In this document: piece after piece, positions 1-12,436 of the stretch
Numbering within the stretch: the first letter of the stretch is position 1
How the letters are laid out: each line of letters starts with the position of its first letter
Assembly (NCBI GenBank): GCA_036785705.1
Contig: JAWUZG010000173.1
Location: 2,961,001 to 3,025,000, forward strand
Source of the DNA: Acanthornis magna
Lineage: Eukaryota > Chordata > Aves > Passeriformes > Acanthizidae
Length of the DNA: 64,000 nucleotides
Direction: 5' to 3'
Translations under genes and position numbers: made by a program
The notes under the pieces: model-generated
Told to the model about the DNA's origin: nothing
Seen by the model: only the letters and a program-made list of their open reading frames with translations
The model's database searches: none

Positions 1-3000
1 AAATCTTTCATCTAATTGCTAGACCCTATATGCAAATGCTGTCAGATTTAATTAGTATTTTCCCCCTTGAAATGATGAACAAAGCTCAAGAAATTTCAGA
101 TGGATCATGTTCCAGAGATATTACATTAGAAATCCAATGCTGTTCCACAAGAAGTATTATAGCTGCATGTCCCCAGAGTGTTAACAAACATGGGCCTGGC
201 CTGTAATGAGTCTGCTGGTGCACACACTTCAAAATGTCACATCTAAATGGGACAGTGGAGATTACTGAAATCTGTGTTAGCATCCACCAGAACTGGTAGT
301 CTATATGGCATCACACAGAACTATAATGAATTATGAGTTTAGTCAGAAAAGAGGCATAAATGTATGAGTATCCTCAACAGGATAGCTCAGGAGCAGAATT
401 GATACCAACAGATTATGTCAATCTATAATTTAGAGGTGTGAATTGGTTTGCTTAAAGTATATCCTTACGTATGTTCATACACAAACCAAGTGATCTACCA
501 GTAAAACTTAATCTGGATTTTCCATCCCTTACCATAATTTCCATTTTCAACCGAAGCTGGACTTGCAAAGTATATACTATAAAATTATCTTTGCAAGTGC
601 TCTGTTGGGATACTTAATGGGTTTAAACAGGAATGAGGCCAAATAAGCTCTCACAGCGTGGCAGGAAGAGATCACAAATTTAATAGAAGTAAGGTGCTTT
701 ACTTTCCTTCTGGACTGCCCATCATGACACAAATCACTCTTCCTTGACTAAAGAATGGGGCCTGACATAAAAAGCTTGAAATCCTTTTGGGATCATGTGG
801 CCTTCCTTTCTTCAATTCTCTGTGCTGGCTCATAACACACATGTCTGTGCAAAGTCTCTCATGAGCAGTAAATTTGTGCCCAGCCTTTGTGTTTTCTCTT
901 TTGACACAGTATTGCACAGGTATTGTCTTCCTCAAGACAGGAGTAAAGTTTAGATGTCTCTGAAGGAACACAGCACACCTTCCCGCAATAGAAGGAACCA
1001 AGTAAACTTGTTAACGTTCTCTTCCTAGATTTTATATGTTTAAATTCAGTAAGATTCCTTCCATCCAACCCTTATATATTCAGATGCAGATTTGATTTAA
1101 GTAATTTAAGTAGCTTTGCTTCAAGGCTGTATACAAGCAGACAGAACACCAGCTTCTTGCAGAGACTTGATTCCTACTTGATGATGCACTGTGTTTTATG
1201 CCAGTGTAATCCATGTCCTGATCCATTCTGTTTGTGACATTTTTCTCAATGGTGTGTATCTCAAACACTTATACTTTTGTTGAACTGGAACTGGGGACTT
1301 CCACTGGGTTTGCAGCCATTTAAGAAATCTGGCCTAAATATTCAAGTCGGTGACACAGCTACTCAATTTCAGGCACTAGTGCCAGAGACACTGGCTAGCT
1401 CACTGAATGTATTAATCCCCAAATAAATTCTATCGATTATAAATAAGTTTTAGCCTAGTTTCAGAGTCACTTAATCTCAAGGGCTTGAAGAGATCCTGAC
1501 GTTTGAAGGCAATATGAGTGAATCTGCACAGCTGCCCCAGTGCATTGTTTGTCCACAGAGTAGTAGCAATTATTATTACATCATACTTTTGATCTGAGCA
1601 ATGCTCAATCTCCTCTGACAAACAGAGCTAGATACTGTAAGTTTCAAAGGTGAATAAGCTCACTGAGTTACTGTTTCAGGCAAGGATATTAGAATAAAGC
1701 AAGTGAAATTTCTCATGTCCAAAGAAGAAGAGGATAAGCTGCAGTCATCTGAGCATGACTCCAGTTTCAGCATGCACTTGTAAAAACAGAATATTAACAG
1801 TAGTCTATTGACATCTGCCTTTTGGATAGGTTGGCAAATGCTTCTCACAGAACCCATATCTGTAAAGAGGCCCAGTGTAAAGGAACCACCTTAGATATAA
1901 TTTTCATCACACCCAACCATAGGAAGTGTGCCCATATCACTTGGTTACCCACACACTTGCAATATTGATCTTAGTCTTCCAAACCCCAGCTAGATATATG
2001 AAAAGGAACATAATTTTGTAGACCAGGGCTGGATGGAGGCAAAAGGATATCAAAATTAAAGCAAGGAATTATTCAGCCTGATTTAGAGTTGACTCCCTCC
2101 AGGTATTGCTCACTAACTGCACTGCAAAGGAACAAAAAAAATCAGTTGTTCATCCTGGAAAACGGTTTTATGTTCTCATAACAAACTGCTTTTCCAACAA
2201 CCCAAACACTTTCCTACTGGGAAACATTACCACCTGAAACAAATTTCGTTGCATGACTGTGAGTCAAACCTTCAAAGCTTTTCTTAGGTGACCTTGTAAT
2301 GGGTTGAAAAAACAAGAGCTGACAGAGTAAGCAAGAAAGTACTCAACTTCCAGGTGAACAAACCACAAAAGGCATATAAAAGACGCAGTAACTAAAGACA
2401 AAACTAGCAAACGCAGAGCCACTCACTCCAGACAGCTAAGGTTATTTTCAGGTGTTGTCTACACTGGAGAAATCAATCGGCTGTAATGTCCTTCAGCTGT
2501 TGGCAGGGGCCCTCCAGTCTGAGCAGATTTGATACAGTAAACTTTCCAGTGGCCATCACTGATATTTCACCAGGATTTGTGCGTCTGGGAGGGTTCACTC
2601 CACTGCTGGGGCAGACAATACACATCCCACCGCTTTACCATCTGCAGCAGCAGAGTTAACCCATCTCTCTCTCGTCTGTTTTCTTTGCCTGGCCTGAAGC
2701 CATTTAACCACAGCCATTGTATCATGTCTTTTACAGAACCTACCTTGGGAGTTCTTTTCTTTTTTCTCAATAAACAGGTTCTGTTACAGAAGTGCCTTTC
2801 TTTTCTCCCTTGTCAGAAACCCTCTAGTATCTTCCAGCTGTCTCTTTCTTCATCTCCAAGGGATAAGAAGCTTTGCCAACTCCTGGAGTATAAGGCACCT
2901 CAGCTGTTTAAGGAATATTAACATTTTTTTTCTTCAGTGATAGGAAGTCAAGGGCTGAAGAGGGGAAAGACCTGGAGACAAATCTACAAACTTCTGAAAA

Positions 3001-3520
3001 CTTAGGAAAGTTATAATGAAAAAGGTATCAGAGACCATCTGTTTTCAATCCTTCCCTAAAAATCCATGACTACTTTAAATCTCACCACTAGTTCAACAGG
3101 CAGACAGCTTGTGATAACTGAAATGCAAAATTGAGAAGTTTGTCTGTAACAAGTCCATTTACACAGATCTTTTTTAAAATTAATTTTACCTTATTTAAGC
3201 TACCTCTGTGCATCCATGCAGGAATTTTGCAGAATAAGCTCTTTGAGAAATGTTCTTATGTCATTTGTACCAGATTCAAATAAAGCCTTCAATTTTTCTT
3301 GATTTCCATGGGTTTACTGAGTTTAGAAAATGGACCAAAATACAACAATAGACTGTACTCATTCTTCACTCATGGTTACTTATATTTTTGTAGGTGAGCT
3401 GTAAAATTAATAGGACTAAAAAGGGCTTCTTAATTGCCATCTAGGAAAATGGTAATTGGCTAAAAAAAGAATAAAATTTACATTTTCATTATGAAGTTTC
3501 TTATATGAACATCTGATTTT
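1..3520. other. Unique non-coding DNA, no gene recognised
   Basis: No open frame here exceeds about 115 codons and none resembles a known protein. No LINE, LTR or satellite text is recognisable. The sequence is ordinary AT-rich vertebrate DNA with short A or T runs. A TATAAAAG octamer occurs at 2375-2382 without other promoter features. This is either intergenic or intronic; the sequence does not decide which. Confidence 0.6.
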
Positions 3521-3832
3521 TCACAGAATCATAGAAAAGGTTGGGTTGAAATGGACTTTAAAGTCCATCTCATTCCGCTCCCTGCCATGGGCAGGGATAC
3601 ATTCCACTACTGCAGGATGCTCCAAGCCCTGTCCAACCTGGCCGTGAATGAAAATTTCAGAGATGCAGCACTCACAGTTTTCTGGGCAGCATGTGCCAGG
3701 GCCTCAACACTTTCACAGTAAAGGATTTAATTCTAATATCTAATCTAAATCTATTCTCTTTCAATTCCATCGCTACAATAGTCTCTCTCAATTTTTCATT
3801 TTAGGCTCCTTCCAGATACTGGACGGCTGCTA
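3521..3832 (-). mobile_element. CR1 LINE 3' end (minus orientation)
   Basis: The left edge, TCACAGAATCATAGAA, is the reverse complement of the CR1 3' octamer tail. It is followed by the antisense CR1 3'-UTR block with CTGCCATGGGCAGGGA and the later TAATATCTAATCTAAATCTA segment. The copy is diverged, with many substitutions. The far end, around TACTGGACGGCTGCTAG, is estimated from resemblance to the usual 3'-UTR. It is 5'-truncated and carries no coding capacity. It lies 83 bp to the left of LTR copy A. Confidence 0.88.
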
Positions 3833-3915
3833 GTTTTCACAATTATCACAATATTTCCCAATTATCTCCATATATGTTGAAGAATGACTGGAAATTGAAA
3901 AATATTTTATCCCTG

Positions 3916-5019
3916 TGTGTTGGTTTTGCTTTGCCCAGTTTTTGCTAGTGAGTAGGGTGGGGTACAAAGATGGCTCTTGTGTGTCCTGTGTGAAGTTTCT
4001 GGAAGTTTTTCACCATGTCCAGCAGAGCCAATCTCTTATGACTCTGAAGATGATGGACATGCTGCTGGCCAAGCCTGGGCCAATTAGAAATGTTAGTTAC
4101 GCCTCTGTGAAAACATATTTAAGAAGAAATCAAAACAATGTGAACATGCACTTCTTTTTAACCAGAGAAGGAGTAGGAGGTAAAAATATGTGAGGGAAAA
4201 CATCATGGAGGCACCAAGGTCAGTGGAGAAGGTGGGGGAGGAGGTGCTCCAGGTGCCGGAGCTGAAAACCCTCTGCCAGCCGTGGTGAAGACCATGGGGG
4301 AGCAGGTGGTCCCTGCAGCCCATGGGGTCCAGGGGGTGCAGAGATCCACCCACAGCCTGTGGGGAGGTGCCCACGCCAGAGGAGCAGGTGGGTGCCTGCA
4401 GGAAGCTGTGATCCAGTGGGAGTCCCAGTAGAGACTGAGAGTTGCAAAGGCCTTGCAGGAGAGAGAAAGGCCTTGCTCCCAGGATGGAAACAGCCTGGCC
4501 TTGGTTCAGCCTTGGCTCGGGGGTCTGCACCCTATGGACAAGAACTTGTGCTGCAGCAAAATTTGGGCGGATTACTGCTCGTGAGATTGGACCCACGCCA
4601 AAGAAGTTCGCGGGGGACTGTTTCTCATGGGAGGGACCCCATGGTTGAGTAGAGGACCCTTCTCCCTGATGGACTGACCCTGACCAAATGAAAATCCCCT
4701 TACCCTGCCCTCTCCACTCCAGAGCTGTTTGTTGGAAGGAGGGAGGGGGTGAGCTGAGAAATGGTGTCTTAAGAGTATTTTTACCTCTGATTTTTCCTCC
4801 AACTCTGTTAGGTTAATAAATCACTTTGCAACTTTGTATTTCCAGCCTGTTTGCCCTTTTCCTCTGTGTGCTCTCCCACCAGTGGCTTATCTCAACTCAT
4901 GATTCTGGTGTGTTTGTGTTAGGTTTTTTTTCCCTCGCCTCTGCACAGCTGTGGCAGGAGAGAGTAGAGAGAACAGACATCGTAGGTGCCTGGCATTTAG
5001 CCAGGGTCAAACTTTGATA
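3916..5019 (+). mobile_element. Solo LTR of an endogenous retrovirus, copy A
   Basis: This 1104-bp block is closely similar along its length to the block at 59040-60323, which has clean TG...CA ends and a target-site duplication. Here the left end is TGTGTTGGTTTTGC and the right end is TTTGATA, so the terminal CA has mutated to TA. The flanking pentamers CCCTG and CCATC match at only 3 of 5 positions, so no intact duplication remains. An AATAAA signal lies at 4815-4820, as expected for the R region. No gag, pol or env sequence follows, so this is a solo LTR. Compared with copy B it lacks one unit of an internal duplication of about 156 bp. Antisense open frames inside it (for example 4093-4596) are incidental. 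The family name is not assigned. Confidence 0.82.
4815..4820 (+). promoter_or_regulatory. LTR polyadenylation signal AATAAA
   Basis: AATAAA in the context TTAATAAATCACTTTGCAAC is conserved at the same place in LTR copy B. This position fits the retroviral poly(A) signal near the R/U5 junction. Function is inferred from position and conservation. Confidence 0.6.
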
Positions 5020-5727
5020 CCATCTCTGTTTTGTCTGCCTTCTGGCCCTTTTGCTGATGTTAGCAACACCAAATTCAGATGTGTCTCCATGTATGTTGAT
5101 GGAAAATACAATGGTACCAATACATAATCCTGGCACATCATCCTTTCTTTAAATGCCACCTCTGAATCTTCGTAACAATTCCCCTGTAGTTTCTACAGGC
5201 AACACAGTCCTCAGAACAATGCAACTATCATCACCTTTTCCATGAGTGGAAAATGAAACTGAAACTCTGTTTGTTTTCTCCACTGTCCCGAACGTCATTT
5301 GAAAATCTTTCATCCTTGGCAGACATTTGTAATTGCAACTTGAGTTTTCTCATCTCAATTAGAGCTCAAGCCATCTTCCATTCTGTCTTAATTAATTAGT
5401 CTTGGGCAAGACTAAACATAAAATGGGGTGATTCTCCTGTAGTTGTTACTAATTTTAGCTTCTCCTGGCCTTCAGGAAGCTGAAAAGAAACTTGTAGCTC
5501 GTGGGGTTCAGGATAGCCCATGCTTCAAGCATATGCAGTATCTAGTGTAATTCATACACTGATCTAACTTCCCCATGCAGACAAGCTATCACAGAAAAAA
5601 AAAAGAAAAAAACTACTAGGAAAATGTATGTGCATATGGAAACACTGAACTGAGGCCAAACTGGCTGCTTAACACTTCAGAAAGCAGAGCACTTACAAAA
5701 CATTAAGGTGGAGTACCTCAAAATAAT
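5020..5727. other. Unique DNA with a possible MIR-like scrap
   Basis: No gene is seen. Around 5210-5260 the run ATCATCACCTTTTCCATGAG followed by a GGAAAATGAAACTGAAACT stretch weakly resembles the 'ATCCCCATTTTACAGATGAGGAAACTGAGG' class of MIR/L2 text. The match is too diverged to call on its own. Confidence 0.4.
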
Positions 5728-5817
5728 TTATATATATATACACACACGCATACCCACACACACACACAGACACACACATGTACTTTTTTTATATATATAT
5801 ATATATATATACACACA
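5728..5817. repeat. Compound TA/CA microsatellite
   Basis: A (TA)n run at 5729-5740 is followed by an interrupted (CA)n run to about 5777. After a T run comes (AT)10 at 5791-5810, then a short (AC)n. It is a compound dinucleotide microsatellite, likely length-polymorphic. Confidence 0.95.
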
Positions 5818-5906
5818 GTTCCCCTCTTAAACACCACAGATACCTGGGCTTGACAGAAAGAGACCCTAAGGAACAGCATCATGATTGAAGCTAAATTTCA
5901 CATTAA

Positions 5907-5907
5907 T

Positions 5908-5938
<31 letters not shown>

Positions 5939-5941
5939 TTT
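5907..5941. repeat. (TTTA)n tetranucleotide microsatellite
   Basis: About nine uninterrupted TTTA units run from 5907 to 5941. There is no flanking LINE text, so it is not clearly the tail of a retroelement. Confidence 0.95.
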
Positions 5942-8900
5942 GAAGTTTTATAGTGGTGAGAGGGGAACTGAGCAGTTTTGGTTTTGATCCAAAGCAAGTT
6001 TCTGTGATGTTAAACAGAATTTTTGCACCCAAGTAACGCATTTTTAGGACAGGCTTGAACAAACAAAATTAATTTTATTTGGGCTCTGCTTCAGTCCCTT
6101 TAATGTTGCTCCAGTGGTATCTGTACTCCATCCAAGACTACTCATACCCTTTGTATGAGGAGTACTCAGGCCCTTTGTATGAGTCATTAATTCACTGTAC
6201 CTCTAAGACAGGTCAGCTTTCATATCTGAAATTCTGTGGTCTTCCCATGTACCTTGATTTCAGCCTTTCTGTGTAAGAGAAGACTTGTCACTTGCATTCA
6301 TTGTAAGCTACAGTCCAGGTGCTTCTTTTGGGGAAAATTTTAAAAACATCTTTCACCAATAGGGTTTTCCACATTTCTAAAATCTGGAGGGACTAAATGA
6401 TTTCCACATTAGTTATTCTTATTGAGAAGGGATGAGTTTTGACTGTGCCAAAACCACTGTGATCTCTATTGGAAGAAGCATGTCTTCCATATGCACAATT
6501 TTCTACCTTTTGCTTTAACCCAGCAGTTAGTTTTGGGTACCATCACTAAAAGAGCTGGTAATTTCATTCACATACCGTACATTGGTTACATGTAGTAATG
6601 ATTTCCCAGAGTTACGTTGACTCAAGGGAAATTGTTCAGAAATGCAGTAGGAAAAAAGTAAGCAACATTTGCCAAAAGATCACAGCTTTCTGTATTTTGC
6701 TCTTTTCCGGTCTAATGAAAACCATGGATCAGGGTTTTCTGTTGTTCAGGTAAAAAAAAATTGACCCTGCAACAGGGTCAGTCTTTTTTTCCCCTTATTT
6801 TAAGAAATCTGCTCTCAACTTTGATGTATAAAATGCAGTGTAGTAACTTGTTCAGAGAAGTTACAGTAGGAGTTCACAAGGACAACCAACCAGTGCTTTC
6901 TAAAAGAATGACTCTTGAAAAAAGGTATCTCACCCTCTGATGCTTTGCTTCTCTTCTTTGCCACTTGCCACTGCCATTGAAGAATTTCCGCTGAAGGAAT
7001 ACATACATCATTGTTGTCTCTGAAATCAAAAGGCCAGATAGCACAAATTAACTTTTTTTTTTTAAAATTGTTGTTGAGGGGAACCTAACTTACCTACACA
7101 TCCTGTGAACCTGTCACAGAGTCTGAATCAATAAAAATGTTCATTCCCAGCCACAGGTTTACCCCTGTCCTCTAGCAGGTTAGATCCTAAATTTTTGTTT
7201 ACTGCAGTTAGAAGACTCTTATTTCCATGGGGTTTGGAGATGAGTATTTGCCTGCACATTCTCCTTGCACAAATACAGCCTTCAAAAGCCTTGCAAATGG
7301 TGTAAGTGAAGGTGCTGTGGTATCATAAAAAAAGCTCAGATATGATATGTGTATCTGATACCTCCAGAGGCAAGCGCAAAAGGCAGAGAGAGGAGTTACT
7401 TCCAAGATAGTAGTGTGTGCCAGTGAGCAAGACAAATCAAATTTGATTTTGCTGCACATGAATATTAAAAAAAACCCAAAAAGAATAGAAGATGGATTTT
7501 TTTCCCATTGAGACAGGAAAGAAGCAGAACCCAAGCTGTCCTATGTTCTTTGTTATTCTGGAGAGTGTTGGCAACAGGTAAGAGTGAGTGCAGGAAATGA
7601 GCAACTGCCCCGATTGCCAAAATCTAGGCTCCCTGTTGGTGTTGATTGGGCTTTTAGGTACAGAAACAAACTTGATGTCTAGAGGTTTAAAAGCTAGAGG
7701 GTGGAATCCTGCCTCAGCTGAAATTATAGCTTGTTTTGTCACCGACTAGAAACACTGTATTTTTCCCACAAAAGTAGTTGACCACTCTTTTTCCTCAATA
7801 GGTTTGAAATATCCTTCCGAAGGTGACTTGTAGTGGGCCAGACATCCTGGAAACCAGCCTGATCTCAGCTCAGCATTGCCTGGTTACACATGTGCGGATT
7901 AAACTGTGTAAAATGACGAGTAGGAATTACCACTCAGCTTGTTCTTCGTGCAACGTGCTCATCTAGTAAGTGCTGTAATTTCCATTATTAAAGGCTTTTC
8001 TTTCACCCAGTATTAAATGTATAAGCTTTGAGACTGTTCTCACACACCCAATTAAATGAAATTTTCTCTAGAGTGAACTGATAAGCTCCACTCAGACTTC
8101 AGTCCTGGGGTGTCATTTGTCCATATTGTAGGTCTTCAGTTTCATCCTAGCAGATGTGCTTGTTAGTGTGAACCCTATTTGACTACAGAGTTATTCATGC
8201 ACACTACATAAAGGTTAAAAGAGAAAGGAGAAAGGGAATAAAGTTTTGAGCCACTGGGATTATTCCTCCTCCAGAGAAAACTCCTCTGCCATTGACAAAC
8301 TCCTTCAGCCTGAATGTAATTCAGCATAAATTGCACATAGCTCCGGTGAAGATAGGTAATTGTTGTTACTAATGGTTTTTATCCTCAGACCTGCTCTTTT
8401 ATAACTTTAATTAGGCACACAAATGGGTGCCTACCTAAAGACAGGCACAGTGAGGTGAAGACCATGTACTCAACAGTGTTTGAGACATTCAGCTGTTGGT
8501 GAACATCTCCCAGGAAGCACAGAACTGCCTGGAGAGATGAAAGCTAACATCATAACTACCAGGAATGAATGATTTCACTTCCCATATAATTTCTGAGAAA
8601 CCTTCATTCCAATGAAGCATTTTAAGATTTCATCTGTTTATTCAATTCAGGATGAAAACACGTGTGAATACACTTCGCTTCTGGTCCTCCTCCATTACTA
8701 TGTTTGTGAGCCAACACACCTCACAGACATTTCTTGTGAAGTTGAAGGAATTTGTATTTATTCTGGTGGGCTTTGCCCATATTTCAGGTGATGTAAATGA
8801 AAGCAAATTTCGACCCAATGGCTGTGAGTCTGACCCTCCATACATGAAAAGACATATCACTATCAGTGGTGATTGACACTATTCACTTTTGATATGGAAG

Positions 8901-9669
8901 ATCTCTCACTAGGGACTTCCAAAGCAAAAAAAACAATTTTTTTTCCCAGCCCTTTCTTCACCATTTGTGCAGTGACAGGTTCTCATCAGCTTCTGTGACT
9001 TCTCGCTTCATCCTGGGATGTAGGATTAACTACTCCAATGAGCAGGGTAGTAGATGTTCCTCATAGCTCACAAATTGCCTTGACTTTCCAGAGTTGTTGT
9101 GTCCTTTAATCCAACTTCTTTAAGAAACAAAGCAAGGTCAGTCCTCAGGAGCCGGTCCTGCAACCTGCCCTCATCTGGCAGTGAGGTGCTTCCTCCTGGT
9201 GCCAGTGGCTCTTGTATTGCAGCTGGATTGAGCTATTTTTTCAGTCTCTGGAGAAAAAAAAGTTAAATTAAGTGCTTTAAATATTTTCAGGGGGATAGAT
9301 TTTATATTTTGGGGGTACAAGGCATCCTCTTATTGGGTGATGGGCTTTTTTTGCAAAGATGTGGAAGAATGTCTTCGGGTCAATGGCATTACAAGATTCA
9401 GAAAGTCTGTTTGACTTGAAGACCTTTCAGTGTTTAAACAGCACAAAGGAGAAGGCTGGAGGCAAGTCACAGTATATCTCTTAGGGGTCCATACAGGAGA
9501 TGATCTAAGAAGAATGAAGCTCTGAGATCTACTGAAAAAGAAGGATTGAAGGCCAGGGGTACATGAGAGACCACTGCGAGCATGGTTAGAAGAATGAAGG
9601 CCTCATTATCACCAGGTTCCTGGCATCTTGAAGCAAAAAGCTATCATAAAACTAGAGGACTGAAGAGTG
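5942..9669. other. Unique non-coding DNA, no gene recognised
   Basis: In these 3.7 kb I see no recognisable exon, RNA gene or mobile element. The longest open frames are 101-108 codons on the minus strand near 7.2-7.7 kb and look like chance. A small direct repeat (6147-6183) is listed separately. Confidence 0.55.
6139..6184. repeat. Short direct repeat with inverted arms
   Basis: CCCTTTGTATGAG occurs at 6147-6159 and again at 6171-6183, a 24-bp period. The flanking ACTCATAC and GTATGAGT are reverse complements, so the block can also fold. It looks like a local duplication rather than a transposon. Confidence 0.7.
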
Positions 9670-10077
9670 ACTGATGCCATCTGCTTGGACTTGTATTTGA
9701 CATTGTCCCACACTGCATTCTTGTCTCTAAGTTGGAGAGACAATATTTGGCAGACGGACCACATGGTAAATAAGGAATTGGCTGGATGATCACATTTAAA
9801 GAGTGAAGACCAATGGCTGTAGAGGGACTTTTCATAAGGGCATGAAGTGATAGGACAGGGGGCAGGTTAAGATTAGATATAAGAGAGAAATTCTTGGCTT
9901 TGAGGCCAAGCCCAGAAAAGCTGTGCCTGCCCCATTCCTGGAAGTTTTTAAAGTCAGGCTGGATGAGGCTTGAGCTCTAGTCTAGTGGAAGTTGTCCCTG
10001 CACATGGCAGAGGGATGCAAGGAGATGAACTTTAAGGTTCCTTCAAACCCAACCATTCTGTGAGCCTATGATTCTAT
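9670..10077 (+). mobile_element. Decayed CR1 with RT-coding remnant joined to the 3' UTR
   Basis: From about 9670 to 9835 the DNA resembles the CR1 ORF2 reverse-transcriptase region, in particular the stretch encoding the 'F-DTVPH' motif. Visible landmarks are TTTGACATTGTCCCACAC, CTTGTCTCTAAGTTGGAGAG and AAGGAATTGGCTGGATGATC. Stops and indels break it, so it is not functional. At about 9836 it passes directly into the 3' UTR (AAGTGATAGGACAGG... GGAAGTTGTCCCTGC) and ends in the octamer tail near 10077. The intervening 3' coding sequence is missing, so this copy has an internal deletion. The 330 bp to the left (9340-9669) may be more distant CR1 sequence, but I cannot show it. Confidence 0.82.
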
Positions 10078-11456
10078 TTTCCTGGTATTTTGTAGACCCA
10101 CAGTTAGTTTTGTGTGGGCCCAACCAAGAATCACCCCATGTGTTCAGCAACCCACCATTCCTAGGCTGTCACACTGGGAGGAGTTCAGCAGCACACACTA
10201 ACTATCATTAGAAAGCCAGTATCTCATTTATGTATTTTTAGACACGTGAAGGGAGGTTGCAAAGAACATGGAGTGAAAAAGAAAAGTACACAGGTTCAAA
10301 GTGCCATGTTAATTAGTAGAATTAAATAAAGTCTTTATCAAAAGGGATTCCACTAGCACATTTGCCATCTTGAGTGAGAATTCATGTTTTCCTGTTTGAA
10401 AAAGATGAGAGAACAGATATGAACAACTTAAGGAACTTGGAGCACATAGGGAATTTATGGTAAGGAAGGTGTGGAATCATAAATCTGAGGCAGCTATGGA
10501 ATACTCTGCTCAGGTGATAGATAGCTCAGCTAACAAAAATCATTGCAACACTGTTGACTTGAAATATTCCGGTGTATGCTCAGGTGAAGTAAAAAAAAAG
10601 GACTTTTGCACTGTAGTCAATGCAGCCACTCAAATTCAGATGAGCCTGTCCACAGACTACATGTACACTGAACATTTAATGGTCAATCATATTACCTGTA
10701 AAATGTAGGTGAATCAAAACTAAGCAGGACCAAATTTACCAAAGTTTTCTCTTAGAAGATGTAGAGAGAAATGAAAGAAAAGCCTGGTTTTCTGAAAATC
10801 TGAGGACTGTTTTTGACAGGGACAGACTGTGTGAAACAGAAGAAATTGCAGGGTAAAGGGAATAGTCCTGGTAAAGAAGACTTGCCATTGGAAGGTAGGA
10901 AAAAAAGGGTCTGGCCAGAAGCATGGAAGAAGTTACTACACTGTAAAATACTGTCTAAATAGTAGTTGAGTTCTGCAGAGAATGACACCAGCTCTCTACA
11001 GACTTGGCACTTGGTGTCACCAGTTCTCAAGTTGATCCTCGCAGCTGTGACTTGCCATCCTTACTCGAGAGTTTAAAAATATGTTCGGAATGGTAGAGGC
11101 TCAGCAGGTGTCTCTGCTCTGTGCTTTGTGTTGATTCACTGCTTTCTGAGGAGACAGGACAGTTCCTGTCATATCCTCTTGAAACAACTAAACATTATTT
11201 AAAGAACAGAGGAAATTGAGACTGTTGTTGTAAAGTGCAGAATCAGTCTTTGGACTGTTAAATTGGTAATGAGATTTGAAAAAGTGAAAAGAAGTCCTTC
11301 TACCAGAACACCATTTCTGTCCTGGGATTTCACTGTTCTTACAGAACATTCCCAGAAACTCTAATATTCACCCTCTCCGTGACTGTTTCATAATGCTGAC
11401 TTTTTGGCCTTATTGAGTCATTAATGCTGAGAATATATTTAATGAAGAAATGTTGA
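10078..11456. other. Unique non-coding DNA, no gene recognised
   Basis: No exon, RNA gene or repeat family is recognisable. Open frames are all below 95 codons. Confidence 0.55.
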
Positions 11457-11712
11457 ATTGCAGAAAGGTTCGGGTTAGAAGGGACCTTACAGCTCATTCA
11501 GTTCCACTCTCCTGCCATAGACAGGGACACCTTCCACTATTCCAGGTTGCTCCAAGCCCCATCCAAGCTTGCCTTCCAGGGATGGGGCAACCAGAGCTTC
11601 TCGGGGCAACCTGTGCCAGTGACTTGCTACCATTTTGAGTAAACAATTTCCTCCTAACATCAAACCTAAATCTCCTTTTTCAGTTTAAAACTTCCTGTTT
11701 CACTATCTAGTT
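11457..11712 (-). mobile_element. CR1 LINE 3' end (minus orientation)
   Basis: Antisense CR1 3'-UTR text runs from GCAGAAAGGTTCGGGTTAGA through GACAGGGACACCTTCCACTA to TCAAACCTAAATCTCC. The octamer tail at the left edge is degraded. The copy is 5'-truncated at about 11712. Confidence 0.87.
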
Positions 11713-12359
11713 CATAATGCAGAAACAGTTACATGCATTGTGTTTGCAGAAGCTACCTTTTTTTTTTTTTTGAGTATTTGGACTCTACTAATAAATGACA
11801 CTTTTCTTCTATCTTTTATGACTTTAGGAAATAGTGAACCTTTTAATTCAGTAGGGAGGTGAATAATAAGCTGTACATTATCAGAGAGATTGCTTCTTCA
11901 GGAAAACATAAAGAAATCTGAACATATCTTGTATGTGTAGCAAAGCTGTTTTTTCTAAGTGTCTCCAGGTGGGGTTGCATGGCTTGTACATTCATTGTTT
12001 TTGGATTATTCTATAGCTGACCAAGCAATTACTTTTAATAGCAATTTTTGTCACTTCCTGAAAGCTACTTTTTGGTGTTTTGCTTTGTTGGGGTTTTTTT
12101 TCAGACCAGAGAGAACAATAGATCTCACGAAGCCATTTGGTGAACTAATCAGATAAAAGGAAATCTTAAGATACAAATGTGATGAGCCTCCTGTGATGGA
12201 ATTTATGAACCACATGATGAAAAATGCAGCAATTATAGTCATGACTAAGCAATGGTTAGTATAGCACCCAGGATAAAGAAGAACACAAATGGTAAAATAC
12301 TGCAAAAAATAATACTAATAACACTGTACAAGCAATGGAGGACATTAAAAGAGGGGTTT
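11713..12359. other. Unique DNA, nothing recognised
   Basis: Apart from a T run at about 11758-11771, nothing can be identified. No coding signal is seen. Confidence 0.5.
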
Positions 12360-12436
12360 TTTATTTTTATAATTTATAATTTTAAATTTATAATTTTAAA
12401 TTTATAATTTTATTTTAATTTTATTTTAAATTTTCA
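12360..12436. repeat. AT-only tandem repeat, 14-bp unit
   Basis: TTTATAATTTTAAA is repeated exactly at 12373-12386 and 12387-12400, and nearly so from 12401. It then decays into TTTTATTTTAA text. The block is almost pure A/T and each unit is near-palindromic. Confidence 0.9.

Noticed and set aside
9120..9260. GC-richer stretch considered as CR1 or an exon
   Set aside because: No CR1 landmark words or splice sites could be matched.
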